From Echria macrotheca (lineage: Eukaryota; Ascomycota; Sordariomycetes; Sordariales; Schizotheciaceae), in assembly GCA_030411725.1 (NCBI GenBank), contig MU839827.1:2673027-2737026 (forward strand): 64,000 nucleotides of DNA. The letters run 5' to 3'. The position numbers and the translations under genes are program-made. Under the pieces are notes generated by a model. It saw nothing but the letters and a program-made list of their open reading frames with translations, searched no databases and was not told the origin of the DNA. Each line of letters opens with the position of its first letter. The first letter of the stretch is position 1. Positions 12,601 to 24,623 of the stretch are shown piece by piece.

Positions 12601-15600
12601 TACCTACGTGGCGTCAACGTCGGGCCCGGCCCTGCTGCTCAACAACACCACGTGAGCGCCGCTAACAGGGATGGGGTCAAAGTCGTGACAGGGAAGAAGA
12701 AATGAAGATTCGCATGAAGAGAAACGCGAGCAAAACACGCCTGCTGCAGGGCTTCCTCCTGGTCGAGACCGCCCCGCGAAAGCAGGGGCCTCCCCTGGCC
12801 GGGCTGGCAAACACTTGAGATTTCGGAAAAATCGCCGATTCAGTGGCTTTCCCTTCCGTGCAGCGGTGTGGCATGAGCCACTTGCATCTGTTCTGCGCGG
12901 GGTGAGGTGGCGCAGCGGTCTTTGCTTCGACTGCTGCTGCTGGGCAGAGGTCACTCACTCTCCTCTCGCCTCGTGTCCCCGTGTGAAGGGGGAAGGCCGC
13001 AGCGTCGAATTATCGACCTTCGCTTCGCAGCAGTCCGTGACATGCAGTGAGAGAATGGCGGTTCCTCGTGGACTTGGCCAATGACGCTGTGGGAATGACT
13101 ACCGCGGGGTGATTTGCACTAGCAGCGGGCCCTTACTACGTTCAGCCTGACCGCATTTCCATTTCGAGGCTCGCCAGGGTGCCGACGTCAAGGAGAAACG
13201 CCAATCTCGCGACTTCATAAAGCGCTCACTGTGATGGAGACTCGCGTCTTGCGACCTCATCGGTCTGAGCAAAAGGAACCTGGTAGGAACCTGAGGACTC
13301 CTTTTTCTGGCAAGCGAGAGTGGACGCGGGCAGGAACTCGTGCGAAGCAGTCGCGAACGTGGAAGTCATGTGCCAGATAGCTACCTAGCCATTGGGCCCC
13401 CACCTTTTCCCCTCACTACCTATTCGTCCCCACACTGGACGGAGGAACCCAGCCTCCATCCGATTGTTTGACAACGGGAGGCAGTGAAGGGATCTTCGTC
13501 CCGATGTAACTCGATACACCTAAATTTGGATACACTCGCACACGTCTACCAGATCTTTTTGTTGTTTGACCAGATGGACACTGCAAGGGGCCGTCGATCG
13601 TCTCGAGCCTTTGCTCAATCAAGTCCTGTCGTTTGGTGTTTCGCAGGACCCGACCGGGGCACGAATATTGACAATCCCAACACGCTGAGAAGATTGCATC
13701 TGGCCGCCCGACTTGACGACCAACGCATCCGCGTCGGCACCCCTTCGCTTCCTTCGGCGCTCCACGATACCCGGATCGAGGAGCCAGGCCGTGGCCTGTC
13801 GGTGTCCAAATGGACAACCACCCTTCTGCATCGGGGCATCGTCCCAAACCACGGGCAGCGCACACGCGGGAGCATATCAGAGTTTGTGGGTGGGAGGCTT
13901 TTGGGGGTTGGGAGAGGTCACCACACCAGGTCCACGGCGATCATATCAGGAGTGCTATAGGGCTGCCATACCCGCAGCGTTGCATGCAAAGGAACCCAAT
14001 GGGCGTCAGTCGCGACCCTCCGCAGATAAGCCATCCCAAGCCTCGTTTGTAACTCTGGGAACCCGGCGGTGATGCCGCTGCAGCGGGAGGCTTGAAGAGG
14101 TGGGCATTCAGCTGGCTCGTGCCGTTCGTCGTGGCTTACGCTCATCATCTGTCACCACCACACTGGCCCAAGACGGCATGGAGAAGCGGTCGCTACGACG
14201 CTGAGAGAGCAGTACGGTGGTTCCATCGCTCGGCAGCAAGACGGAGCAAGCCTTTGAGCGTCTTGTGTGCTCAATGCGCATGCTGCAAGTCCGGCCCGCA
14301 GTCACAACCAAGCCCGAGGACCAGAAAGAGGAACTGGCAGGCTCGCTGGCGGTTGCCGCGACTGCTTGACATGTTGGATGGGCGGAATGCAGTGTTGGAA
14401 CCGCAGCCACCCATCACGACGAAAGGAGGGGTCGTGTTGTTGGCCGGAACCCCGTTTCGCTGCACTCGGAGCTCGATCTGGGACACGGAACTCTTCGTAT
14501 TTCTGCATGTCTTGGATCTCGACTCCTCGTCCACCATACCCCACTCTGTTTCGGTCGACGACCTCATCTTGCCGTCGCCCAGCGGTCCCTCCTGCCATGA
14601 GTATGCACGCAGCCGCCTTGTCTCATTTGCTTCCCGTCGAGAAGAGAGTGGATCAAGACAGGAATAACCGTCTCGGAAGATTGTCCGGATTGGCGGTGGT
14701 CACGACACAGAGACCCGGCTTTTGACAAAATCTCCCCTGCATTCCTCTTGTTTGAGCAGCCGGGAGCACGGACAGCGTCGTCTTCGAGTTGATGTCCCAG
14801 CAGCCAGCAGCGTCCCCGTGGAGGAGGGGCTCGGCAAATAATTCGCCAGCTATCGCCATGGGAGTCTACACATCAGCGGGCCAGCGTCCATGCGGTACAT
14901 TGTTGTCGTCACGACCAGAGGGAACGATCCATTGAGTCGTATATTGCTCGAGATGAGGTAGCATCCTGCCCGCCCAAGATGCTGCTATTCCTGTTTTATG
15001 TCTCCGATACTCATCAAAGCACCCAGGTTCCTCCCGCGTAGAGTGGAGAACATATTGCGCCAAGGTGAACGGATCCCAAGCCAGTCGGGCCCAGCAGAGT
15101 GGTTCGGGATCTGGTGTCTAGGTGCCACACAGCGGCAGCACAGCGCACCAGGGACACCGAGCGCACCGCATCCCTACTCTACACCAACAGCCCTGGCAAG
15201 CTAACCTGGGAAGCCTGGACCCATTGTCCCGGTGACATTGTTGGGAACGAGCGAGGCCAAGACATGCAAAAAAAAAATCAGTCATAGACACGGGATGAAA
15301 GTGGTTCGTAGGAAGGGAACCGTAGCACGACTTTTCTCCCCGACGCAATACATTGACTCCTCGGAGAATGTTGCAGCCAAACAGCAGGGAACCTGCTTGC
15401 GTTGGAACGATTGGCCGGGAGCCCAGAAAGCCGCCAAACTGACACCAGTTCCAGTGGTGTTCTAGGCTCGGGTCATATTGAACATCCGCTGTTTCTCCCA
15501 GATGCCCGCGCGGCAATGTCAGTATCAACAGATTGTCGACATACTCTGCCGGGAGGTGACGAATTCGCCGATGGAGGTTCAGCCAGAGACGGAGCAGTTT

Positions 15601-16999
15601 GCGGGCGGCGTCGATCCCGATGGCACTAAGTCTTTGGCCGTTCCGGGGATCTGGATTAAGTTTTGCTCCTTCCTAGTCCAGCGTAGCGTGTCCCCAGAGA
15701 GAGGTGGCCGCCCGTCTGGGAGCGACAAACTTGTGGTTGCAAGCAAGCTGTGGATTTGGCTGGGCCGGATCGGCTGCACGATGGACCCAGCGGACTGGGT
15801 TCTGATCATTTCGCGGAATCACAACTGGACGCTGTTTGCTTTCCTCGCGCAGCGACAAATTGCATTCGATTCCGAGCACAGGGAAGCAAAGACGAGACCT
15901 CGAAGCAACGCTGGCCGCCTAAGATTTCCGAGAGCGTGCTAGCTTCAAGGCGGTCTCGTTCCCCGCCTCCCCTTGCCAGTACCAACGTGGCAGTCAAGCT
16001 CTCTGCCGATCGGAGGCTGGCTGGCGTTCGTTTCTGGCGATCGCGCGCTAACGTTACTGCCACGGTCACCATCGTCGAACACCTCCCACGTTCCATGCTT
16101 TCTGCACATCAGGGCCGGGTCCACCTTGATTGCTTTTTTGTCTGACCAGGAGGCACCGCAGCGAGCGTCCCCAAGTTTCATTTCTGCCCCGACAAGGAGG
16201 CTTGCAGAGTCCGTCGTGTCAAGGAGAGTCTAGACGCGCAGTTCCCCCTGGGGCCCGTTATCGCCGTTCTGGACCCTTTATTTTTTCCTGACAGGCGGAA
16301 CAGAATGCGCGCCAATATGTGGTGTGATATGGATTTCTGACTTGCAGCATTTCCAGCGGCAGATGCCGAAAGGCCAAACAGGCCCTGGTCCTCGGACCTG
16401 TTGTTGGTTGATTCTGGACCGCCAATGCCGTGCCGGGGTCCACGGCATCCGAGATGAAATTTGCTTTTGTGCTTGCATGAAAAGCATGGTCGCCGACCGC
16501 TTCTTTGCTTGCCCAAGAGTCCAATTTCCCAACGATGCAGGGCCACTTTTTATCGTCTGGCTAGGCAGAGCAACCAAGAGGCATGAATCGTTTTCTTGCG
16601 CAGCGGCGGCATCTTCCATGGCGGATTCGGGTCTGTCACTCGCCAGTCCTACGAGGTAGTTAACTAGCGACCTTGGTGGAGCAGTCCTTCGCGAGAGAGT
16701 GTAAAAAGTCACTTACCAGGACCTGCAAGGGGGGGGTACCGAGTACACTTGGATCCAGGGGAACAAGGCTCGCTCGCGAGGTCAAAGCAAGGGAGTCCGG
16801 AGTACCTATCCAAAACTACACATTTTCTACGCCACGAGGCTACGGCAATGAAAGCGTGCCTGTTCCCCCCCACCCGGGCCGGCGGTTGACGGGTTGACGG
16901 GGAATGCCATGGATATTGGGGGGCGTTTGGGGGGCTTTGGAAGGGCACAAGTCACCTGCGCTGCGCTGTGTGTATCGCTGTCTCCCATGGGGCTTGCAG

Positions 17000-19900
17000 T
17001 GTAGGCCGCCCTTAACCGGACGCCCCCTGCTTGCTTTGCTATGCGCCCACCTGCAGACAGACCGGTCTGTCAGGTATCTGTAAGTGCTGATGGCTGCTGT
17101 GTGAGATGTGGTGACAGGCGCGGGGAAGGGGGGAATGGGGGAATGCAGAAAGTCTAGATGTCTGCCACCCGTGTGTGCGGATGTCTGTGATGAGGTGAGG
17201 CACGGGCCGGATGGGGAAAGTTTCTCGTCTTCGGTCTAGAACGTTGGCTCGCTCCTTTGTGCTGTTTGCCGGGTAGTTATGTCATGCGGAGGAATACCCC
17301 TAGAAAGAGATGTGTGCTCCGTTCGTTTCGGGGTAGCCGCTACTCTACATACATACATACGGCGGTGATATTGAGGATGATAAGGAGGCGGATGATTCCG
17401 TGCGGAAGGGGTGGAAGAGCAGGTTTGCCGGTGTGATGTGCCGATGGCTTTTTTACTAAGTGTTGCACGACAGAGGGTAAAAAGAGGGTTATACGGAAAC
17501 TCCATGATGGGCGGGCGGGTTGGGAAAAACGAACCGGTTAGGTAGGTTTGATGCAGGTAGGTGTAGGTAGGTAGCTGAAAGACGCGGGAGGGTTGGGGTG
17601 GTGGCTGCGGCAGGAAAGATCTGGATATGATCGGCGGTGGATATACCCAAAGGGTGCTACGTGTGGCTTTTGCGGAGTTGGGGGGGAGGTAAGTAGGTGT
17701 GTCTGGTGGCGTGTTTTCGGTGTTGACGACGGCGCGGATGATGACTGAGTTGATGGGGATATGGAGTTTGGCAAAAAAAGTCTTTGGTCTCTCGTTCATA
17801 TGTGTGGGTAAACGGACGTGGAAGAGCAACCAGCCCCCTAACGCTTTCTGAGATCTCTGGTGCTGCCTAGGTAGTACCCAAGATACACCGGCTTGTAGCT
17901 GTGGTCGAGCTTCTATCATTCGACCTTGAAGCTTGGGCTGTCTGGTTCAGAGAATAGAGGCACGAGATGCTAGGTACTGATGATTCTAGTTGCCTCTTGA
18001 GACTCGGGACAGGACGCCTCCCGGTGTCTTCCTTGGCTACAACTGTAATTCTAGCAACTTGTATGTTCATTCCTCTTGTTGGGTTGGCATTCCCCCCCCT
18101 TCGCTTTGGAGTGGTATAGGTATATTTGACTGCATTCATGTATACATATCTATCTCGAAGTGCAAAGAGACAAACAGACAGACAGCACCTGCTTTTGTAT
18201 GTCTGTTCTCTCCATACTGGTATGGACGTACGAGATACTCCAGACTTTATTCTACTGTTACATACACACGGTGCTGTTCTATTGAATCCAGAATTTCGAT
18301 CGGTACACAACCCGGCTATGCTACCCGACCTACGTGTGTTGTCCCCCAGGTCATGAGTCGAAAACGAAGAATATGTACATCGGCGTCTGTGAAATTGACC
18401 CGTTAGCTGGTTGAGCATGTGTATCTGTAAATATTAAACGAGACACTGTGGGGCTTACGAGGCAAGTCAACTTCTCATGGTAATTCCTGGACGGGTTAGA
18501 GAGATGTGCTCTGTGAGGACATTGAAGGATCTGTTCGTGAGATATATATGAAGTAAATACCAGCTAATGACACAATGGTTGTTGGTCTGGGAGGATGCAA
18601 AGGGACCGCCTTCCCTCCACGGGGATGGCATTTACGGTTCAAAACAAATAAATACACATCCAGGTAACATACTTTAGAACGCTTAGGTACTCCCGAGAAG
18701 GGCATCGGCTGACGGCAGTTAGCACTTTGCTCCTGTCGTAGGAGGACAGAGGAATAACATAGAAATGAGGGGGGATGGAGAGACAGAGAGGATGTGAAAG
18801 AGTCACCAACCGTAAGAGCCAGCTTGCAGAACCAGAGGCAATACAAAACAACATCAGACATGATCAGACATGATCATGAAGATGTCCACAGTACTGCCTC
18901 GATATCATTAGATATCCCACCAACAAAAAGCCGTAACGTACTTGTCTGTCACAAGTCGTCCCCGACGTAGAACTACCTGGTAGATCAGGGGTAACTATAA
19001 CACCGAAGACCACATAACTACCCATATCAAGTAACCAAAGGGCGCGTCACGTCACCTATCCCACAAACCCCAGCCATGTAGGCAGAAAGAAGAAAAAACA
19101 ACCCTGGGCATTCACCAAACAAGAGTACCTGAACACCAGGTGAAGAAACCAAGTCCCAGCAAACATAAAACCCCATTCGAAACTCCAAGTCCTCATCCAA
19201 CAACGCTGTAGAACTTCGTCCACTTGGGTACTTGGCTCGAAACAATCCACCGCCCACACAAAAAGAAAAGAAAGAGAACAAATATATATATGTCCCGGCA
19301 CTAACAGTCAACCACACTTGATGAAAATAACGCGATCCAGACAAAAGATAATAAAAAGAACCCACATCATCACAATACACCTCCTAAACCTGCCCCCAAC
19401 AGTTACACAACCCGTAACACACCCACTCTCACTCCCATGGACCCCATACCACCAATAAGTAACCGGGACACAGGCAACAAGGTCAAACATTCCCTCCCAC
19501 CTGCATTGTCGGATCTGGCAAGGCATCATACATCCCGAACCAGCCTGGGGAGAAATCAAGAGCAGGAACGGGCGGGGTTTGGGTAGGTAAAGATATGGTC
19601 TGCTCCCACACGCACCAGCAACTCCATGGCCAACTTAGTACTTATTACTCTACCGTGGCAAAATTGAGAGCTTTTAGATCTATCCCAACTCCTTGGGACC
19701 GGTGCCAACCTGTCGTAGTAGCATAAAGTCAACACAGGAAACAATAGCAATGACACGATGGGCCAGTACCGAAGGGACATAGTTGAGCCCGTCGTCAACT
19801 GTCGCTACAGACCAGCATGGCATATCAAAATCACTGTTCTGTATCCAACCAAGACGACCGTGCCATGCCTGGTTGTCCCATTCTGACTTCTTTTTACAGA

Positions 19901-20016
19901 TGCTATTAACAATTTCCCCAACGCCGTTCGCCTTCCCGGATTGAAAACACCGACCAACCAGCTAAACACCAAGGGATATGAGAGAGTTCCAAGACAACAT
20001 CAAGTTAGCCGAGACC
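17000..20016. other. Gene-free, AT-richer, strand-skewed region 3' of fibrillarin
   Basis: No supported gene over 3 kb. Composition is visibly more AT-rich than the DNA to its left. Between about 19000 and 19560 the plus strand is strongly A/C-rich, so a transcript running on from the minus-strand fibrillarin gene would be G/U-rich. At 17538-17574 there is a TAGG-type repeat. The minus-strand open frame 17236-17919 is Pro/Thr-rich, in a C-rich strand and unrecognised, and was not accepted. Confidence 0.5.
17538..17574. repeat. GTAGGTAG short repeat
   Basis: Several GGTAGGT units in about 37 bases. Related CCTAGGTA palindromes recur in other intergenic regions of this window. Confidence 0.6.
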
Positions 20017-21606
20017 CTAAGCCTCAAATTCCTTTTGGAGGTAGACACAGGACACCATGGCGTGATCTCTCTCATACGGTTCTATCACTAGTCAGTACTT
20101 CGTCTGGTGGCCCAAGGTCATCGGACTTACCCAGCGTGAGCTGTTCCTTGGGGAAAAACTTATCCTCCCTGAGCTTCTGGACTTCACTAGCGAACACAAC
20201 CTCAGGGGGGGCCGTGCTGTCAATGCAGCTGGCCTTGATGGAAATCAACAAGCCGCCACCTTGCTTGAGGAAGAGCCTAGCATTGAGACCAACGATACTA
20301 TCTGCTGTTAGGAGTAATTCCATATGTAGCCGTCAACTACTTACCGGGCTTGATCGGGTTGCGCAACATCGGCGAAGATGACATCCACCATGGGACTACA
20401 CATTGTTAGCAACTATCCACTGCGAGCTATCACTCCCAACTTACAGAAGCATCCGGTAGGCCATGGGCTTGCGGGCGTCCTCCACAATGCTAAGATGAGG
20501 TGAGTAAATACGATCAACATCAACACACAACATGGCTTACGGGATAACGTTGGTTCGGCGTGTCTGTGACGATGTCAGTATGCTGGTAACGTTTAAAGCT
20601 GGGCACCACTCACAGCCATGTTGATTAAATCTCTCCCGGACCGGTGCGAGAACTCAACGGCCTAAATTCAACGGGTTAGTCTTCATAGCGATTGGTACAC
20701 CGGTGTCGCGGCTTACGTATACGGCACCCTCAGGACCGACAATATCCGCGACGTGGGAGACCGAAGTACCGGAAGCGGCACCAAGATAGAGCACCTTGGA
20801 GCCGGGCTTCATGTAGATCTGCTCCAAACCGCCCAGAATACCGGCAGCAAGCTTGCTTCGGCTGTTTTGAGTTAGCAATAGGGCCGTTTCGTAGAAATCA
20901 GTGCACTGACAAAGGATTCCAGATCTACGGCGAGTTAGCCACGGCCTCAGTACTTCACTGTGGACTTTGGGAAAACATACGCGATATTCCGTCTTGGTGG
21001 AAGCGCCGCCCTCCTCCTTGCTGGCATTTTCCACCGAAATCCTCTTCTCTCCGTAAACAGACTCTCCAGGAACAAAGTTCTTGGTCGCCAGAAGGTCCTC
21101 CTTTCCACCCCGAGCGACGAAGACGCCCTTGTGACGGTGAGGCTCGACGATGACCTAGTCTTTGTCAGAAACGGGTTTCAAAAGCGAGTTCCGGTATTAC
21201 CTTCTTGCCCCCCTTGGCGCCAGCGGCACCACCACGACCTCCGCGTCCGGCACTATGTTTTCGTCAATTCCGTGCTATTCAGTCTGCTCGGAAGTACGTA
21301 CCCTCCCCGGCCACCACGACCAGGGGGTCCACCACGACCTCCACGGGCGCCGCCTCGAGGGCCTACAAATCGTGTTAGCTGAAGCTGCCCGCTGGGGATA
21401 AAATTCATCGATTTCGGAACGACGATGTCGACTGCAAGTAGTCGCTCGGCCTCCTTCTCCAAACCAACACGAATTAAAAACAGCTACTAACCGCCGCGTC
21501 CACCACCTCCCCTTCCGCCGAAGCCACCGCGACCGCCGCGATCACCGCCGCCACGGAAGCCTCCACCTCCTCTGCCACCACCTCGGCCGCCTCGCTCGAA
21601 ACCCAT
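20017..21606 (-). CDS. NOP1: Fibrillarin (rRNA 2'-O-methyltransferase)
   Basis: Catalytic subunit of box C/D snoRNPs; 2'-O-methylates pre-rRNA in the nucleolus. Twelve exons give 319 residues in continuous phase: 21606-21492, 21362-21302, 21252-21201, 21154-20981, 20924-20911, 20861-20717, 20661-20614, 20563-20541, 20489-20445, 20395-20345, 20297-20131, 20081-20017. Residues 1-76 are a Gly/Arg-rich (GAR) domain. The fold follows: SAM-binding VLYLGAASGT at about 162-171, SHRSGRDLINMA, VIFADVAQPDQ at 231-241, then GGGLLISIKA and CIDSTA near the C-terminus; the end is EPYERDHAMVSCVY followed by a short tail. Length matches fungal fibrillarins. Exon 5 is only 14 nt (encoding IWNPF with its neighbours) and exon 8 is 23 nt. 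Most acceptors are TAG or CAG with a nearby CTAAC. It is divergent to RPL17 over a 520-bp spacer. Confidence 0.96.
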
Positions 21607-22126
21607 TGCTGTGATATGTAGGTTCAAATGTAGAATACTGTGTCTGTAAGACTTCGAGCCGTCGATATCGTATCGAATGCGTGCGTGAGTCCTGTGTCGA
21701 CGAACAATTGGTGTTGTCGCAGACTCCGTGTTTAAAGTCTGGAACGAGCTCTGGAGCTGGGTGCAAAATTTCTTGAACTCCAGAAAAAAAAAGCGGGCCC
21801 CAAGTTTTTCTCGGTGGTTGAGAGCTCCACACAGCTCCCCGCCACTAGCCCGCCAATTAGCGAAGGCCTATCCGGTGCGTTATCGAGCCGCAGTGCGCTT
21901 CACCGCGGTGGGGTGTTAGTGGCTACGCAGGTCCAGTTATCTTATCGCCCGGACCTGTGACGGCCTGAGGCAAGAATTTCCCTCCCACCAAGCCCGTGCA
22001 CTGATCTCCCACAGAACCCTAATCGCGAAAAAAACGGAATTTCGACGCCAAATTTGAGATCTCATCACCAACTTCCGAACCACACCCCCCAGTCGATTCA
22101 GCACTCCGCATCGACAACCAGCCAAA
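21607..22126. promoter_or_regulatory. Divergent promoter, fibrillarin / RPL17
   Basis: The 520 bp between the two start codons must hold both promoters. A telomere-like box AACCCTAA is at 22015-22022, about 105 bp upstream of the RPL17 ATG. Such boxes are known in fungal ribosomal-protein promoters as sites for Tbf1-type Myb factors; its use here is inference. No TATA box is obvious on either side. Confidence 0.6.
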
Positions 22127-23058
22127 ATGGTAAGCAAACACCGGGAGAGAAATCATTCCTGTCGAATTGTCCGAAACGACGGATATTGAATTATTGCGGA
22201 GCGATAATTCGGTGTCGAGGGACGGGTCGAAGCGGCGATAGTGGGCTGAGGCGCAAACCACCAAGAACACCGAGGCTGACCTGTGATTTTCTGTCTTCTA
22301 GGTTCGGTACGCAGCGACTGAGATCACCCCGGCGAAGTCGGCCCGCTCCCGCGGGTCGTACCTCCGTGTATCCTTCAAGAACACCCGCGAGACTGCGCAG
22401 GCGATCAACGGCTGGAAGCTTGCCCGGGCCCAGAAGTTCCTTGAGAATGTTATCGAGAAGAAGGAGGCCGTCCCCATGAGACGCTACTGTGGCAGCATCG
22501 GCCGGACCGCACAAGGTACGAATTGACGGAAAACGAGACCCCTTTGGACGCTACGGTTCTGGAGGAACGGGAGGGGGACACATGATTGGGATTCGTCGAG
22601 ACGCAGCGCCGTCGGGACGGAAGGGGTTTCCTAGAATTGGGCTGACGGTCTTGCAGGAAAGCAGTTCGGTGTTACCCGCGCTCGCTGGCCCGTTAAGTCG
22701 GCCGAGTTCCTCCTCGGTCTTCTTAAGAACGCTGAGTCGAACGCCGATGCCAAGGGCCTCGACACCGGAAACCTGGTCGTCAAGCACATCCAGGTCAACC
22801 AGGCGCCCAAGCAGCGCCGCCGCACATACCGTGCCCACGGTCGGGTATGTCACACATGAATATCTTGGATCCTGGTCTGTTGCGAGACTAACTCATGGCC
22901 AGATTAACCCTTATATGTCAAACCCATGCCACATTGAGCTTATCCTGACCGAGGCCGACGAGACGGTTGCGAAGTCCGAGGCTGTGGTGCGGGAGGAGTC
23001 CCATCTTAGCTCGAGACAGCGGGGTGCTCGTGTCCACCGTGCGATCACTGCGGCTTAA
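22127..23058 (+). CDS. RPL17: 60S ribosomal protein L17 (uL22)
   Basis: Structural protein of the large ribosomal subunit lining the exit tunnel. Four exons, 186 residues: 22127-22129, 22302-22515, 22657-22844, 22903-23058. The first coding exon is just the ATG, interrupted directly by GTAAGC, with TAG acceptor at 22299-22301; such a split start codon exon is common in ribosomal-protein genes. The protein begins VRYAATEITPAKSARSRGSY, continues with the conserved FKNTRETAQAI, PMRRYCGSIGRTAQ, the VNQAPKQRRRTYRAHGRINPY tunnel region and the HIELILTE strand, and ends HRAITAA. Length agrees with eukaryotic L17. Phases close exactly at each junction. The 172-bp first intron carries no snoRNA box pair that I can identify. 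Confidence 0.96.
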
Positions 23059-23500
23059 ATTGGGTTTCGTGCTTGTTTTGCTTGGGCGGGGGATGATTGA
23101 GGGGCTTGGCTTTCTTCCGGAACGGTGTACGCGAGCATGGGCATTTTATCGGGTCAAGGCTACAATTCTACAAAAGGAGATGGTCATGAAATGGTGCACA
23201 GGGCGCGCGCCGTGGGTATGTCCCCGTGTCTTGCTCGGGAGCCATTCCAGGCAGCTGGGATATTCCGGAGAAATATTAGAGTCTCAGAAGCCCTCAGTTC
23301 TGTTGTGGTTGGCGTGACAATACGTCGAATCTGAACTGTTGAACCTCTACCTCGAAGTCTTCTAAGTGTAAACCTATGTACGAGGGGGATTACTAGTTCA
23401 TGGACCCCAAGTCCGTGCCCCAGTAGTAGAGAATATACACAGGAACATCAAAGGTACGATATCCAGCTGGCGGATTAGAATAGGGAGCCAATGAAGCTAT
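23059..23500. other. Convergent intergenic spacer
   Basis: 442 bp between the 3' ends of RPL17 and the UCH37-type gene. No coding signal; probably the two 3' UTRs. Confidence 0.6.
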
Positions 23501-24623
23501 CTATCCCTCCATATCCACATCCTCACCGCCACCGCCCGCCGTCCCTTTCTTCCTATGCTCAGCTATCCTCTTCTCAAGCTTCTTCTTGCCGTCCTCCACC
23601 CACTGCTCCACCGCCGCGTCGCCGCCCTCCTTGATCTTGGCTGCCACAACGCCCTGGAGCACCTCGTTGATGAAGCCGACAAAGTTGTGCCGCCGCAGCG
23701 CGTTCTCAAACTGCCAGTCCTTGCGCTTGCGCTCCTCGCGGGCGAGCAGCTCCATGTCGCCAATCTCGCGCGCGCGGATGCGTAGGTCTCGCACCATGGC
23801 GAGCAAATTGAACCGGATCTCGGCCGCGTCGTAGCGCGCGATGCGGCGCTGGAGCACCTCCATGACGCGCGCGGGGAAATCAGCCTGCGAGCAAGGGCCG
23901 TGGCTGATGGGCGCCGGCTGGAGGCCGTCGAGCTCGTAGAGGGTTCCCTGGACGGGCGTGTAGGCGATAAAATGGAAGGCGTCCTCGGGCTCGGCCCCGG
24001 GGCGTTCCGTCTCGTCGACGAACGGGCTCGAGCGCGCGAAGCTGTTGTGCACGTCCCGTATCAGCTCTGAGTTCGACAGAGCTTCGCCGCGGAACTCGGC
24101 GGGGAGCATCATGGTGAACTCTTGGAAGTTGCGCAGCGTCTCGCCCACGTCGATGCGTAGGTCCTCGTTTTCTTGCTCCGAGGTCTTGTTGAGCAGCACG
24201 CTCAGCAGCGCCTGCGTGCCGCATGCATTCTGGATTGTCTGGGTTGCGAAGAAGAGCCGCTCCGAGGCGTCGTGGTCGTAGGTGCCGTCGAGGGGCTTGT
24301 CGCCTGCGCGGTAGGGTGTGTCGGTCGGGAACTTGAAGAGGAAGATGACGCCGTAGACGGGGTGGAGCTGGGCGAGGGCGTCGGGGTCGAGCGAGAGGAG
24401 TTCTTCGAACTGTACGTCTTTTACGCCGAGGTTATCGAGCAGGTAGGTAAAGACGCCCTGTGAGCACATGGGCGGTCAATCTCTTGCTCGGCTGGATCTG
24501 GGTCTTGCCCTGCTCGAGCTGCAACATACCGCGTCCGACTCAACTGTAGCGTTTGCGGTTAGCTTTATTTTTGGAAGTGCAAAAATGCAGATAGTACTCA
24601 CTCGTGTGCCACCCTCCACTCAT
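23501..24623 (-). CDS. uch2: Ubiquitin C-terminal hydrolase, UCH37/UCHL5 family
   Basis: Cysteine deubiquitinase of peptidase family C12; the UCHL5 subfamily trims ubiquitin chains at the proteasome. Three exons, 330 residues: 24623-24602 (22 nt), 24543-24530 (14-nt microexon) and 24457-23501. Splicing yields the canonical start MSGGWHTIESDAGVFTYLL. Active-site residues are in place: oxyanion Gln85, Cys91 in QNACGTQA, His174 in AFHFIAY and Asp189 in LYELDGL, with the same Gln-Cys and His-Asp spacing as human UCHL5. The C-terminal third (about 240-330) matches the ULD extension with KRKDWQFENALRRHNFVGFI, followed by a Lys-rich tail and an acidic end. In other fungi this tail binds the proteasome or chromatin remodellers; the partner here is inference. 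The symbol follows fission yeast usage. Confidence 0.93.

Larger units (their letters stand above)
3717..16999. other. Gene-free region upstream of the zinc-finger gene
   Basis: More than 13 kb with no supportable gene. Open frames occur on both strands (the longest 10555-11406 plus and 10601-11377 minus) but they overlap each other, start at non-ATG codons, and resemble no family I know. Base composition by eye is similar to the flanking genes, not AT-rich, so it does not look like RIP-degraded transposon sequence. It probably holds the promoter and 5' UTR of the zinc-finger gene. Long non-coding RNAs are possible but nothing in the sequence proves them. Confidence 0.55.

Noticed and set aside
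3717..16999. RIP-degraded transposon
   Set aside because: No AT-rich shift, no terminal repeats and no reverse transcriptase or transposase fragments seen.
17236..17919. 227-codon Pro/Thr-rich minus-strand frame
   Set aside because: Composition reflects a C-rich strand with TAGG repeats; no domain and no gene-like context.
22130..22301. Intronic box C/D snoRNA in the first RPL17 intron
   Set aside because: CTGA-like D boxes occur but no matching C box (RTGATGA) or terminal stem was found.
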